Assembly: GCF_030272615.1 (NCBI RefSeq)
Contig: NC_081406.1
Span: forward strand, 247,435,218 to 247,499,217
From: Cryptomeria japonica
Lineage: Eukaryota > Streptophyta > Pinopsida > Cupressales > Cupressaceae
Reading direction: 5' to 3'
Length of the DNA: 64,000 nt
The position numbers and the translations under genes are program-made. Positions 48,090 through 59,619 of the stretch are shown here, piece by piece (positions within the stretch are counted from its first letter, which is position 1; each line of letters begins with the position of its first letter). The notes below the pieces were generated by a model that saw nothing but the letters and a program-made list of their open reading frames with translations, did no database searches and was not told where the DNA came from.

Positions 48090-51000
48090 ATGTCAGATTT
48101 TTATTTGCAAAATGTTCATGCTTTTGATGATTATTATGAGTATAGCCAAGATGAATTAGATGAAGCTTTAGATGAGTTTTTAAACCCTAAGGATGCTAAA
48201 CCTTCATTTTACCAAAAACTCATAAACCTTGTTACTATACCATTTAGGTGTGATGAGAAAGATAAGTCGAATGATTCCTCTCAAGGATACATTCCTATCC
48301 ACTCTTCCCCTGAATGTAGTAACATGGTTGTTTTTAATAATCCCCTCTATGAGGAGATGTCTCCTTTTGAATTAAAAGACAAACCTTTTAACCGATATGA
48401 TCATGCTTTGTTGGATGATGCTCTTGATGACTTTGTGGCTTTGTCGAAACCTATAAACAAAAACAAGACCTCTAAATTGGTTAACATGATAAATTTGAAT
48501 GAACATAACAAGCCTCTTTTTGAAGTCCAAGGTGCTTATCCTTCTCCTACCTTTCAAGTTCTTAAATCACCCCTCCTTACTGTCCAAGGGAGGTATGATC
48601 ATGATTCCTTTCGTACCCCGAATAAACCAATCATCACTGTACAAGGCAGAAAACCTATAAGTCCTTACAATTATGCTAAACAAATAACTAGAGAGAGTTA
48701 TCATGCCGTTGCCCATACTTATCATATCAGAAATAATAGGCAACCTAATCCTCCTCCTGTTATTCCAGTTTCCCTTCCTAATCCTCAACCAATTCTTCCT
48801 CAAGCTCCCCATATTTCGCAAGTTATGGGTAAGGAATATGATCTCATAGAACAACTTAAAGCTACCCCTGCTAAGATATCCCTTTGGGATTTGATTCAAA
48901 CTTCTTCCGCTTATCATGGAATGTTACAAGATGCCTTGAAATATTTGAATGTTCCTCCACCGAATACATCTAGTAATATAGCATCTTTTGTTAACTCTGT
49001 GATGAATCCTAAAGCTCAAATTGTGTTTTCTCAAGATGAGTTGCCTACTAGTGAAATTCAACAACAATATGATCCCTTGATGATTGTGGTTGTCATGAAA
49101 GACACTGCTATAAGACGAACACTAGTAGATAATGGCTCTGGCCTTAATGTATGTAGCATTAATTTATTGCATAAGATGAATGTGGATACATCTCTTATTG
49201 AGCCTGACTCTTGTCCCATTCGTGGTTTTGACAATGTGGCTAAGACTTCATTAGGTATCATCACCTTACCTCTCATAGTGGGACCTGTTACTTTGCCTAC
49301 TCCTATCCATGTTATGCCGGGAAATTTAACATACAACTTGTTATTAGGGAGGCCTTGGATTCATAGCATGCAAGCTGTCCCCTCTACATTGCATAGACAA
49401 GTTAAATTCGTTTATAACAATAAGACATACACTTTGATGGGTGATACTAATTTTCAAGCTTGTCTACAAACATCTAATTCCAAAGGAGATTCTTCTAAGC
49501 CATCCTCGTCTAGTGATGACTCTTTAAACAAGAAACCTATCGATGAGTTTTCGCTTTTCGATGGTCAAAATCCTTTGGATGAGTCTAGAACTCCTAAAGA
49601 AGATCCCTCTCGACTTGAGATTACACATAAAAAGGATTTTGATCCTGAGAAGGTCCTCACAGAAGATGATTGGGGATCTCTTGATTTTAACCCTACCTTT
49701 GTAGGTGAATATAAGGTTCCTTCTAGAGAGCTTAAAGTGGAAAAGAAGGAAGAAGCTGAAAATCATAAAGTTGAAAAGAAAGAAGAATCTAAAAATCAAT
49801 CAACCTTACTTGAATCTATGAGTAATAATTTTGTGGCCGCTTCTCAAACTTCTTCTCCTCACATCTATAATTATGAAGAGTTTGATTCTTTGTCTTATGA
49901 AAAACCACTTTCTCTTCCTGAAATGGATGATCGTTATGGTCGTGGTTTTTGCATTTTTGCTAAGCATGGGTATCATGGGAAAGGTTGTGGTGCTCATGAA
50001 CAAGGGATAAGAGTTCCTCTAGAGACTAATTTTCACAATTATGCCTTTGGACTTGGCTTTAATCCCTGCAGACGTACTAAAGCTTCTAGAAGACCATGCA
50101 TTAGTGTTAATGCTATCTCTACATCTCTATCAATACAACATCCTGAGTATATTGATGGGGATCCTTCGTGTGCCTATGCTTTGGATATCTTCCCTACCGA
50201 CGATGCTTTAGCTGAGTTCTTGGGAGCTTATGACACTCTCCCTCGTTATCATCACAATAGGGGACTCCCTTATTGTTTGAACACCGAAGCCTATTTTGGA
50301 AAAGAGATTGATAATGATGAGATTGTGAAAGAATTCCCTCAGTTAAAGGATACTCCTCAACAAAGTAATCTTCTCATAAGTGACACCACTGATGTTAAGA
50401 TGGATCCTTGCAATAAAGAGAAAGTCATTAAAATTGGGAAATGTTTGGATGAAGAGGAACAGAAACAATATGAAGAACTATTGCATGAATTCCCTGAGAT
50501 CTTTGCTTGGGCATATTCTGACATGCCTGGTATAGATCCTAAGATCGTTACTCATAATATTGTCTTAGTTCCTGACGCTAAGCCCATGAAACAAAAGATT
50601 CTAAAAATGAATCCTAAGGTGGCTCTGCTTGTTAAGGCTGAGATTGAAAAATTATTGGAGGCTGGATTTATCCGCCCTATTGACTATTCCCCATGGATTT
50701 CAAATATTGTCGCTGTGGCTAAACCAGATAACAAAATAAGAATGTGTACTGACTTTCGAGATTTGAATAAAGCTTCTTTAAAAGATGATTTCCCTCTTCC
50801 AAACATTGACATGATAGTTGATTCTACGGCAGGACATACCTTGTTATCCTTCATGGATGGTTTTTCAGGCTATAATCAAATTTTCATAAACCCTCAAGAT
50901 CAATTCAAAACTGCTTTCACCACTCCTTGGGGTACGTTTTGTTGGATAATGATGCCTTTTGGACTTAAAAACGCCGGTGCAACTTATCAACGAGCGATGA

Positions 51001-53669
51001 CCCTTATCTTTCATGATTATATGCATAAGATTTTAGAGGATTATGTTGATGATATCTTAGCTAAATCGTTTCTTCGCATGGATCATGTTAAAATCCTCCG
51101 CCAAATTTTTGAAAGAATTCATAAATATCACATGCACTTGAATCCCCGAAAATGTGTTTTTGGTGTGGATAGTGGAAAACTATTAGGATTCATAGTTTCG
51201 CATCGTGGGATTGAGGTGGATACTAAGAAAATAGATGCTATTGTTAACATGCCACCTCCTAGAAATGTGTCTCAACTTAAAAGCTTACAAGGAAAGATTC
51301 AGGCTATTCGTAGGTTCGTGTCTCAACTTGCGGATCGTACCTTTCCTTTTACTCAACTTCTGAAAAAGGATATCACTTTTCAATGGAATAAAGACTGTCA
51401 GCAAGCATTTGAAGATTTAAAAGTGTATTTGGCTAGTCCTCCTATTCTTCAACTTGCCGAATCTTCTAAACCCTTCCTTCTGTATATAGCTGCTTCTTCT
51501 CATGCTCTCGCAGCATTGTTAGTACAACATGATAAAGATGGTAAGGAATGTCCGGTTTATTACATAAGTCGTACCTTACTCGATTATGAGAGCCGATATT
51601 CTGCGATAGAGAGACAATGCTTGGACGTGGTGTTTGCGACTCAGAAATTGAGACATTATCTTTTAAATTCAGAAGTCCATGTCATGGTTAAGTTTGATCC
51701 TTTGAAGCATCTTTTCTCTAAAACTGATTTATCAGGACGTCTAGCTAAGTGGGTTATGATGTTAACTAAATTTGACCTTAAGTTTGTTTCCCAAAGAGAA
51801 ATTAAAGGACAAGCGTTGACCGATCACTTAGTTGAGGCCCCTTCGCCTTTCTCCTTCCCTAACCCTGAGTCCTTTCCTGATGACTTCATTCTTTCTATAG
51901 AGAAAGATGAAACTTGGGAGTTATACTTTGATGGCTCTAAGTGTCGTACAGGATCGGGGGCAGGTGTTGTTTTAGTTTCTCCTACAAAGAAACCTATTCC
52001 CTTATCATATCGTCTAAATTTCCTGTGTACCAATAACATTGCTGAGTATGAGGCTCTTATAGCGGGAATAAAAGCAGCCTTGGCTCTGAACATAAAACAC
52101 ATACATATCTATGGAGATTCGCAATTGATTATAAGACAAGTAACAGGAATATATCAAGCAAAACAAGACAAATTATCACAATATAAAGATCTTGCTATCT
52201 CTTTATTACAAAATTTCGATTCTTATACCATGGAACCCATTCCTCGAAAAGATAATCGACATGCGGATGCAATGGCATGTGTGGCTTGTCTAGTATCTTT
52301 AGAGGACCCTATGGTCGATCTTAATTTCGTTATTCACAATCTTATTTCTCCGGCTATTGAAGATGATTCTAGCTTGATAACATGTTGTGACTTTGTAGAC
52401 TCGGATGAATGGTTCTCGCATATCGTAAGATATTTGACCGATGGTACCTTTCCTGATTCTGCTAATAGGAACACTATGGCTAGAATCCGCAAGCTATCTG
52501 CTAGATATATCATCCTTTCTAATGTCCTTTATCGAAGGGGTTATGATGGTCTTCTCCTTCGTTGTCTTAACAAGTCGAAAATCCTCGTTGCTCTTGAAGA
52601 GGCACATTCAGGTGCCTGTGGGGGGGATTTTGGGGGCAAATCCCTGGTTCATAGGTTGTTTCGTATGGGATACTATTGGCAAACTATGCAGAAGGATTCC
52701 TTTTCATTTGTTAAAAAATGTCATCAATGTCAACAACACAATAATCTGATTCATGCTCCTGCCCAAGAACTTCGTTCTCAAGTAGCTTCTTGGCCTTTCT
52801 CCGCATGGGGTTTGGATCTTATTGGAAAAATTTCTCCTCCTTCATCTCAAGGACACACCTTCATTATAACTGCAACAGATTACTTTACGAAGTGGGTAGA
52901 AGCTATTCCTCTTCGCTCTACTACTGCTGAAGTGATTTGTCAATTTCTCTTAGAAAACATCATTTCTCGATTTGGGATACCTTCCACTATTATCTCAGAT
53001 AATGGGACATCGTTTAAAGACAAGGATGTGAAGAAATTCCTCGAGAAGTATCATATCAAACATCGATTTTCTACACCATATTATCCTCAATCAAATGGCC
53101 AAGCCGAATCATCCAATAAGATAATTGAACAAATTCTTCGTAAAACCGTAAATAAGCATGGTAAGGATTGGAGTAACCAGCTAATCTATGCTCTTTGGGC
53201 TTACCGAACGAGTGTACGAATTGCTACCGGAACTACTCCTTATAATCTTGTTTATGGTGCTGATGCTATTATGCCCTTAGAATTAGAGATTCCATCACTT
53301 AGGGTTTCTCTCAAAGGTATAGTAGATGATGACTCTTATAGAGAACAATGACTTCAACAGCTTGAGATGCTTGATGAACAGCGCATAAACACTCTTGAGC
53401 ATATTCAAGCGTATCACAAAACTCTACAACGAAGCTATAATGACAAGGTTATTCAACATTCCTTCTCAGTAGGTGACTTAGTCCTTTATGAGAATCAGCG
53501 CAATGTGAATGCCTTGCCTGCCGAAAAGGGAAAATTTAGTCCTAATTGGCTTGGACCATATATCGTTATTGAAGATTATGGATCAGGTGCTTACAAAATA
53601 GCGGATGTAGACGGTATGCCTCTTAAAGAACCTATTAATGCTATGCACTTGCGTAGATATTATGCTTAA
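48090..53669 (+). pseudogene. pol: Gypsy/Tat pol polyprotein of element G (protease, RT, two RNases H, integrase), one internal stop
   Basis: One frame from MSDFYLQNVHAFDDYYEY at 48090 to 53669, interrupted only by TGA at 53349-53351; a C-to-T change at a CGA codon would explain it. Residues 1-330 are not a gag I recognise: acidic, with three VQG repeats near 150-200, and no zinc knuckle. Protease near 348: LVDNGSGLNVC. RT near 880-990: MCTDFRDLNKAS, MPFGLKNAGATYQRAM, YVDDILAKS. First RNase H from about 1128 (LLYIAASSHALAALL). Second, archaeal-type RNase H from about 1277 (LYFDGSKCRTGSGAGVVL, YGDSQLII, RHADAMA), a Tat-lineage hallmark. Integrase near 1500-1680: zinc region with CHQC, D (GLDLIG), D (SDNGTSF), E (GQAESSN). 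The second zinc-ligand His appears as Asp (CGGDFGG). C-terminal GPYIVIEDYGSGAYKI and LRRYYA. Confidence 0.95.
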
Positions 53670-54273
53670 TTCTTCATTCTTCATCTATCTTCCTTTTTCA
53701 ATTCTTCAACATTGGATAATATGTTAGTATTTCTTAATTAAAGCAAAATAGAATTAAATGTTATGTCGTTTAATCTATATTGCTTCGTTCCTGACAAGCA
53801 TGTCTTCTTACTTTATAGTTTGTCTTGAATTCATTTATGTAAATTGTAAAAGATTTACATTCCTATTATGCTAGCATATTATACAATGTCTTTATGTGTT
53901 AAGTAGAATCGTATCATGTTGTGTTTAAATTCAGAATTAAATCACATTAGTTATATGATTCTTAGACTTAATGCATATTTTTTCCTTATCATCAATGTAG
54001 TACTTGATTAAACATTTTAATTAAGTCACACATGTATCAATTTAATCATGGAGCATTGAGAAATCAACCACATGGAAATTAAATTCTGAACATACATGTA
54101 CATTTACCAAATGTATTAGATTTAATCAAAACAAAATATACATTGTTTTAGGCATTAAAGATAACACATTTGAGACAAAAGAGAAGCATGTATATATACA
54201 TATATATGTGTGGATCGTATACAAAATAGGTCACTGTATATCCAAAATGTGACCTCTCTTTTACATCATAAAA
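53670..54273 (+). other. Spacer between pol and the antisense gene in element G
   Basis: AT-rich, no frame I can support. A (TA)n-like stretch lies near 54190-54210. Confidence 0.6.
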
Positions 54274-54705
54274 TCATCTCCTATCCCTAGGGCTAGTGGC
54301 TGGAGAGTGTCGACTGGATGCTCCCTCCTGGTCTGGCCGTGAAGGTGGACCCATGGGTGTGTAGCGCGATACAGATCGTGAGTGACTCCGAGAGGAACTC
54401 CTACGATCCCTATCCATAAGGATCGCATGATAGGTGGTAGCCTCGGTCTAAGCCGCTGCTAGATCTCGCCGCGCCTGCTGGAGGTTCTCTAATAGGACTC
54501 TCTCTCTCTGCCGCGCCTGCTGGAGGTCCTCTGATAGGACTCTCTCTCTCTCCCTCCATATATCTACCTGTACTCGGAATGGGAAAAACAAATCCTCATG
54601 CTAACCCGCGTTCCCCTGAGGCCTATAGGCAATCTGTGAGGAACTGGGGATCTGTGCTATCATGGAAATGTCTGTCATTGTTTGCTGAATCAAGGAACGC
54701 CATTC

Positions 54706-54797
54706 CTACACATTAGCTATGGCAGTAGAATAGATTTTTGTTAGTACCATTCTATATCATCAAAACATTAATCAATCAATATATAAACCTACTATAC
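54706..54797 (-). other. Candidate second intron of the antisense PMD gene (92 bp)
   Basis: Donor GAGATCCAG|GTATAGTA at 54797 and acceptor AATGTGTAG|GAATGG at 54706. It joins AREIQ to EWRSLIQQ in one frame, though the preceding acidic tract lies in a different frame. Confidence 0.55.
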
Positions 54798-55004
54798 CTG
54801 GATCTCCCTCGCGCTAGTAGGGATCATGATATGGTAGTATCTGTGCCTGGGCACTGCTAGGCTCCCCTCGCTCGCATACTCTATCCACGATGGGTGTAGG
54901 CTGGATGGTACTGGTGATAGGTCTCCGTATCGCCTCCTGTTCCCCCTGTTGGGGAATAAGAGGTGGATCCAGAGCTATGGTATCATCTCCTGAATGGTGG
55001 GGAG

Positions 55005-55140
55005 ATGCATCTGACTCCTCCTCATCATCTCTATCCTCCTCCTCGTCATCCTCATCCTCGTCCTCACTCGCATCATCACTTGCATCCTCCTCATCCTCCT
55101 CTCTATCTGCATCCTCATCCTCCTCCTCCTCGTCACTGGG
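55005..55140 (-). repeat. GAG/GAT-rich low-complexity tract coding for an acidic stretch
   Basis: Plus-strand runs of tcctcctcatcc code on the minus strand for almost only Asp and Glu (DEEEEDEDADREEDEEDASD). Such tracts expand by slippage. Confidence 0.8.
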
Positions 55141-56439
55141 CTAATCGCCTGTAGGTGGATCAAGATCTCCTGCCTCCTCATGACCCTCTCCCTCCTCTGG
55201 CTCCTCTGACCTAGATCCCTCGTCCTCATCTCAGTCTCCATGTCTCCATGGGCCTGGATAGCCTGTCGGATGATCTGGTGGAAAGATAGGACCTGGATAT
55301 GATCTCATGAACCATGAAACATATCTACGCTGTGCTCCAGGCTCTGCAGAATAGTCGGTGACTACATCCTGATCAGATCCCTCTAAGTCTGTCATCTCAA
55401 TATCATCTACCATCAGTCTCGCTACTGCTCCAGGTCTGGGAAGGACCCGTGAGTGTCGAGTATAGATGGGCACATCGGCTGGAACACACTGCTCTAGTCC
55501 GAACTGCCTCCGTACTCGGTCAAAGTAGAAAGGGACTATGATGTGTGCATATCGTCCTCGCAGTAGGCGGTTCCTTTGTAGACATGCTAACTATCTCTCC
55601 ATCCCATCCCATCTGTGCATCCGTAGGTAAGGTCTCCACACTGTCACCTCGGCTGTCACTCTGTCAAAAATCACTCTCCAATATAACAAATCTCCAAATC
55701 TCCACTCGCTGGTAAGTGGATAAGCGAACACCCTAGGTAGCTCGCTCGTTGTACTCAGTGGAAAGCCGACGGGCCTGGTGCATGTGAAGTGCTCTAAAAT
55801 CCACACCTGCAGAAGTGTGCATGTCATCAAACTGCAACCCTGTCCAAATACATACTCCTCAAGGTCGTGATAGAGATGTGCAAGCATACTCCAACCCCAA
55901 GCATACACTCTCCTATGTCTCTCCATCGCTCTGATACACCATGTGAGACCCCCATGCATGTGCGTACCTCGCCCATTAGGGCAGATGGCTAGTGCTATGA
56001 TGGCTATCATAAGGCGTCTCAGAAGGGGTACCTCCCTTGTAGGATGTAAGAGCCAGCTGACCATGATGCGACCTCTCGTCTTGCTCAGCATGACTCTCCC
56101 TATGCAATACAACTGCTCTCTTTGATGATCCTCCACTGACCGATCGGTCACGTATGTAACTGTCGCTCCTCTGATAGGAAGGTAAAGTATACGGTACACA
56201 TCCTCGAGTGTGACCGTCAGCTCTCCTACTGGAAGGTGAAAAGTGCATGTGTCAGGATCCCATCGCTCCATCAATGCCATCAGCATCGCAGGATGGAACC
56301 GAATGGCCGGCATGAGGATCACATACCACAATCCCACTATTGACAGTGTGTCTCTCTTTGACTGAGTAAGCCGCGGAATCTGATCTCGCAAACTGCAAAG
56401 AATATGTCCCGCTGTATGCTCTCTCATGTACGGAAGGCC

Positions 56440-56789
56440 CTGCAACACAAAAACATAACCATAATCAGTACTCGATCATCAAAATCGCTAATGCAAACTG
56501 TTGAACATCGTGTGCTAGTCTTGAAACCTCTCGCCAAGCCCTGATTGGGGACCATAGTGTCCTGTCAGGGACCATGGTGCCCTGTCAGGGACCATGGCGC
56601 CCTGAGGGGACCATGGCGCCCTGAAGGGACCATGGCGCCCTGAAGGGACCATGGCGCCCTGGGGGGACCAGGGCGCCCCACAGGGACCATGGCGCCCTGG
56701 GTGGGCCCCGTTCAGCCTTCAGGGCCGCATACGATCACAGAAAAGTCAAACATATGAAAAATCAAAAGTCAAACGTTATGTCAACTCAC
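56440..56789 (-). other. Candidate first intron of the antisense PMD gene (350 bp)
   Basis: Donor GACGAG|GTGAGTTGAC at 56789, acceptor TTTTTGTGTTGCAG|GGCC at 56440 after a T-rich stretch. Both joins are phase 0 (LDE to GLPY). The intron contains the tandem GC-rich motif array. Confidence 0.75.
56547..56702. repeat. Tandem array of about eight GGGACCATGGCGCCC units
   Basis: Units of about 19 bp (GGGACCATGGCGCCCTGAA) repeat eight times with small changes; ccatgg and ggcgcc are each palindromic. The same word, in looser form, occurs in the LTRs and leader of F and the LTRs of G. Confidence 0.9.
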
Positions 56790-56870
56790 CTCGTCCAGTG
56801 GCTCGTCATCAATCACGGCCTGGCGCAGGATCTCAACCCTCGTGGGACGCTCCGGTCATCGTGAAGGCAT

Positions 56871-57453
56871 GATGATGGCTATGTGGGCTCCACTGCACTG
56901 GATAGTATCTTGAAATCCACAAAGTGATGAATACAAGTGTCACTTTCGAAGTATATACTCTTGTTTGTTTATTCTTACTTTTTGAAACCCTAATTTCCCT
57001 CTATCATTCATTTTATCATAACTTGAGTTTGGGAGATGCGATTTTCGAGCCGTTTGTTGTGTTGGAATCGTATTTTCCTTCTCCTACTCTCGGGATGTTC
57101 CAAAAAGTGCTCTGATGAAGCCTATTTAGCGAACACCCCTCATCAACACTCTCTTACACAATTTGTCGCAAGTAAACATGCTACCCTGTTTCACCTCCCT
57201 AATAAGCAAGTCGAAACAAGGGGGGGCATATAGCTACTCACAGATTTCATCACTTTCCCTAGTAAGCATTAGGTGATTTTGTGATCTAACGTTTGTTTTG
57301 TAGGGTGCGGTTCCTAACTGTGTACTGCAGATACCGCTGGGGGCTTCTTCCGACAACTTATGGATATATCCTTTTTCAAATGATGTTTACTTTTCTATAC
57401 TTTAGCTTGCATATGCACGTAGTACTCATATGACCGCTAAAGTGGGGGCTAAA
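56871..57453 (+). other. 3' region and polypurine tracts of element G
   Basis: A purine run gaaacaagggggggcata lies at about 57210-57228, and the LTR-proximal tract gctaaagtgggggctaaa at 57436-57453 abuts the LTR and equals that of element F. No gene seen between. Confidence 0.75.
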
Positions 57454-59109
57454 TGTAGCGTCGTAAATTGTATGCACTCGCTAGGGTGGTAAAATTTCAC
57501 ACCTAGTTTAGCACCCGCCTTAGTGCATTTTGCATTCTGCATTGCATTTCTCCTTAAGCACTTAATTAATCAAATTAATTAGGTCTAAGGTCCTATTTCA
57601 TCATTCTCTACATCACAAAGTTGGGCCCTTTCACTAAAGCGCGCCCTTCGCATTTTATTCCTCTAATACATCACTTAATCAAAAACCCTAATTAAATCCT
57701 ATTTCGAACTTGGGGGCTTGGTTTCAGGGTCAAAACATCTCGAAATCACCTGTAACTTTGGGATTCTCTCTAAAATCATCATATCCGATGGCCCTGAAAA
57801 TTTGGTGAAAAGTTGTCGGGACCGTGGCGCCCGGTGCACATGGTCCCGGACATTTTTCCTGAAATTTTAGGAGCGCGATCCAATCATAAAATAAAGCTTA
57901 ACCCCAAGAAATTGGTGGGATATTCAATCTCTAGGTCGGCCAAAATACGAATTTACGATCTAGGGTTTCATACATAAAAGCTCTCTTTCCTCATTTGAAG
58001 GGATGGGATTTTTGTTTCCAGGAACTTCATATGCAGCGAAAGAGCAGATCTTTGAGGACTTCAACAACATTCAACATCACTCTATCAAGCATCTATCAAA
58101 TTCATTCATCCACTTAGGGCTTGGAAGACATTGAAGAACAATAGGAGATTACCAACTGAAGATTGGCTTGTACTCCTCCCTTGAGGGTTGGGTATGATTT
58201 CGTATTGTTTTCATGTCTTTGCATAAGCTTTGATACATCATTTATTCATGCTTTAGATCACATTGCATCTTGATTTAGAGCATTTACACTATCATTTACA
58301 AGCAATTAGGGTTTACTTTCTAGGTTGCTCTAGTTTGCTTTCTTGCATTTTTGGACCTTGCACACACACTAGGTCTGCACACACAATACATTTTACAAAA
58401 CAACTTGGCTATTCATGGAGGTGGAAATCACCGAAGCGGGGGTTTGACTAAGGCAAAACCCTATATAGCCGCCCCTCCCCCTTTTCAAATATTATTGCAG
58501 GTTTCAGGATTCGGACGACGCCGCGGGATACAGATCCGGAGAGAGAAGGTCGAGACAACACTCTGTGTGAAGTTGCAGAGCAGAAGACTGGGACAGGGGC
58601 GCTGGGCGCCTTGGTCCTGCCAAGACAGGGGCGCTGGGCACCCTGGTCCCTGGGACAGAGGCGCTGGGCGCCCTGGTCCTCCGGACAGACAGTTTGCAGA
58701 CAGTTTTCAGACAGTGTTTCAGAGTGCAGAACAGTGGTTTCCGGTGCAGTTTTCTGGACAGTGGCGCCCGCGCCCCCGTCCCGAACATTTTCAGTCTGAT
58801 TTTGACTCTGGGTACATATCTGCATTCTTATTTTATCCTTACATTTACAGCTATTCATTGTTTAATCTCAATTCTGCAATCTTGTTATTGGTTCATACTT
58901 GCATTTTGGGATTAGGGTTTGAACTTGCATTACTTAATCTTACAATTTCAACAAGGGAATAAAAATCCTAATAGATATCCTGTGGCTCTCTCTTTCACCA
59001 AAAGAAGTAGCCAATTGTGCGATATCTCTAGGCTCTTTCGTATTCCGTAATGTGTGTCAAGAGGTAGGATTAGGGCATGTTAACCTAGTCTCGCTTTTTC
59101 CCCCACACA
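57454..59109 (+). repeat. 3' LTR of element G (1656 bp)
   Basis: Starts tgtagcgtcgtaaattg, ends tcccccacaca. Carries three 'gcgctgggcgcc'-type units at 58594-58682 where the 5' LTR has two; this extra unit of about 33 bp explains the length difference. Confidence 0.95.
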
Positions 59110-59619
59110 ATTATATAATTATTTTAAAACTAATTTAATGAATAAATATGATATATTTCAGTGTACTTTACCTATATGTCTTTAAATATAGGTATATTAG
59201 TTATACTCATGGCAATACTACTAAGTTCCCTCTCATTAATAATTTAATAAGTTCTAGGGTTTGGTTTAGGGTTGAATTTAGTTTCATTTTCTATACACAT
59301 CAATATAGATCACAATGATAGTGGATGTACAAATTCATTGAACATGGGAGTAATTTTTGGAAAGCCAAATACTCTAAACCTTAGAGTAGGTAAGCTTAAT
59401 GATGACGGTTTTAAGGTTTAGGGTTTGATTTAGTTTAGTGTTAGGTTTGGAGTTAGGGTTGAATTTTTTTTATAGAATTTGGGTTAGAGTATAATAAGGT
59501 TTAGGTTTAGGATTCGATTTGATTGAGGATTGGGGGTCAATTTGGTATTGTATTAAGTTTGAATCTGGTTTAGGGTAGTGTTAAGGTTTACTTAAATGGT
59601 TTAGTGTTAGGGTTAGGCT
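59110..59619. repeat. AT-rich and telomere-like degenerate sequence left of the inverted repeat
   Basis: From about 59250 the words agggttgaatttagtttc and aggtttagggtttgattt recur. It resembles 44760-45000. No gene seen. Confidence 0.55.

Larger units (their letters stand above)
54274..56870 (-). pseudogene. Antisense plant mobile domain (PMD/MAIN-like) gene in element G, two introns, several stops
   Basis: Minus strand. Exon 1 from ATG at 56870 ends VEILRQAVIDDEPLDE at 56790. Exon 2 (56439 down) reads GLPYMREHTAGHI, FHPAMLMALMERWDPDTCTF, HLPVGELTVTLEDVYRILYL, YAWGWSMLAHLYHDLEEYVF, LLQVWILEHF and LYWRVIFDRVTAEVTVWRPY, the pattern of the PF10536 PMD family. After a TAG at 55591 the same frame goes on (IIVPFYFDRVRRQFGLEQCV, also PMD-like) to 55231, then an Asp/Glu-rich tract (about 55140-55000). 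Exon 3 (54705 down) reads EWRSLIQQTMTDISMIAQ and ends in an Arg/Ser-rich tail (DRDRRSSSRSHSRSVSRYTP) with TGA at 54276-54274. Exon 1 has one stop; a frameshift lies before exon 3. PMD proteins act in plant transposon silencing or are carried by transposons; the role here is unknown. Confidence 0.85.
46293..59109 (+). mobile_element. Element G: Ty3/Gypsy Tat-type retrotransposon with antisense plant mobile domain gene
   Basis: LTRs 46293-47916 and 57454-59109, perfect target duplication attat (46288-46292 and 59110-59114). Primer-binding site, a 1.86-kcodon pol frame, an antisense PMD gene and a polypurine tract lie in order. The LTRs differ by about 30 substitutions by eye (about 2 percent), mostly transitions, plus a motif-unit gain in the 3' LTR, so this is the youngest element I can date in the window. 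Confidence 0.95.

Noticed and set aside
54890-55144. Plus-strand serine-rich ORF
   Set aside because: It is the mirror of the acidic tract of the antisense PMD gene, and the PMD domain lies on the other strand.
56547-56702. CRISPR-like array
   Set aside because: Units are about 19 bp, head-to-tail, with no unique spacers, in a plant retrotransposon.
46293-59109. Infectious retrovirus-like element with an env gene in G
   Set aside because: The only gene after pol is antisense and matches PMD; no signal peptide or transmembrane glycoprotein pattern is seen in sense.
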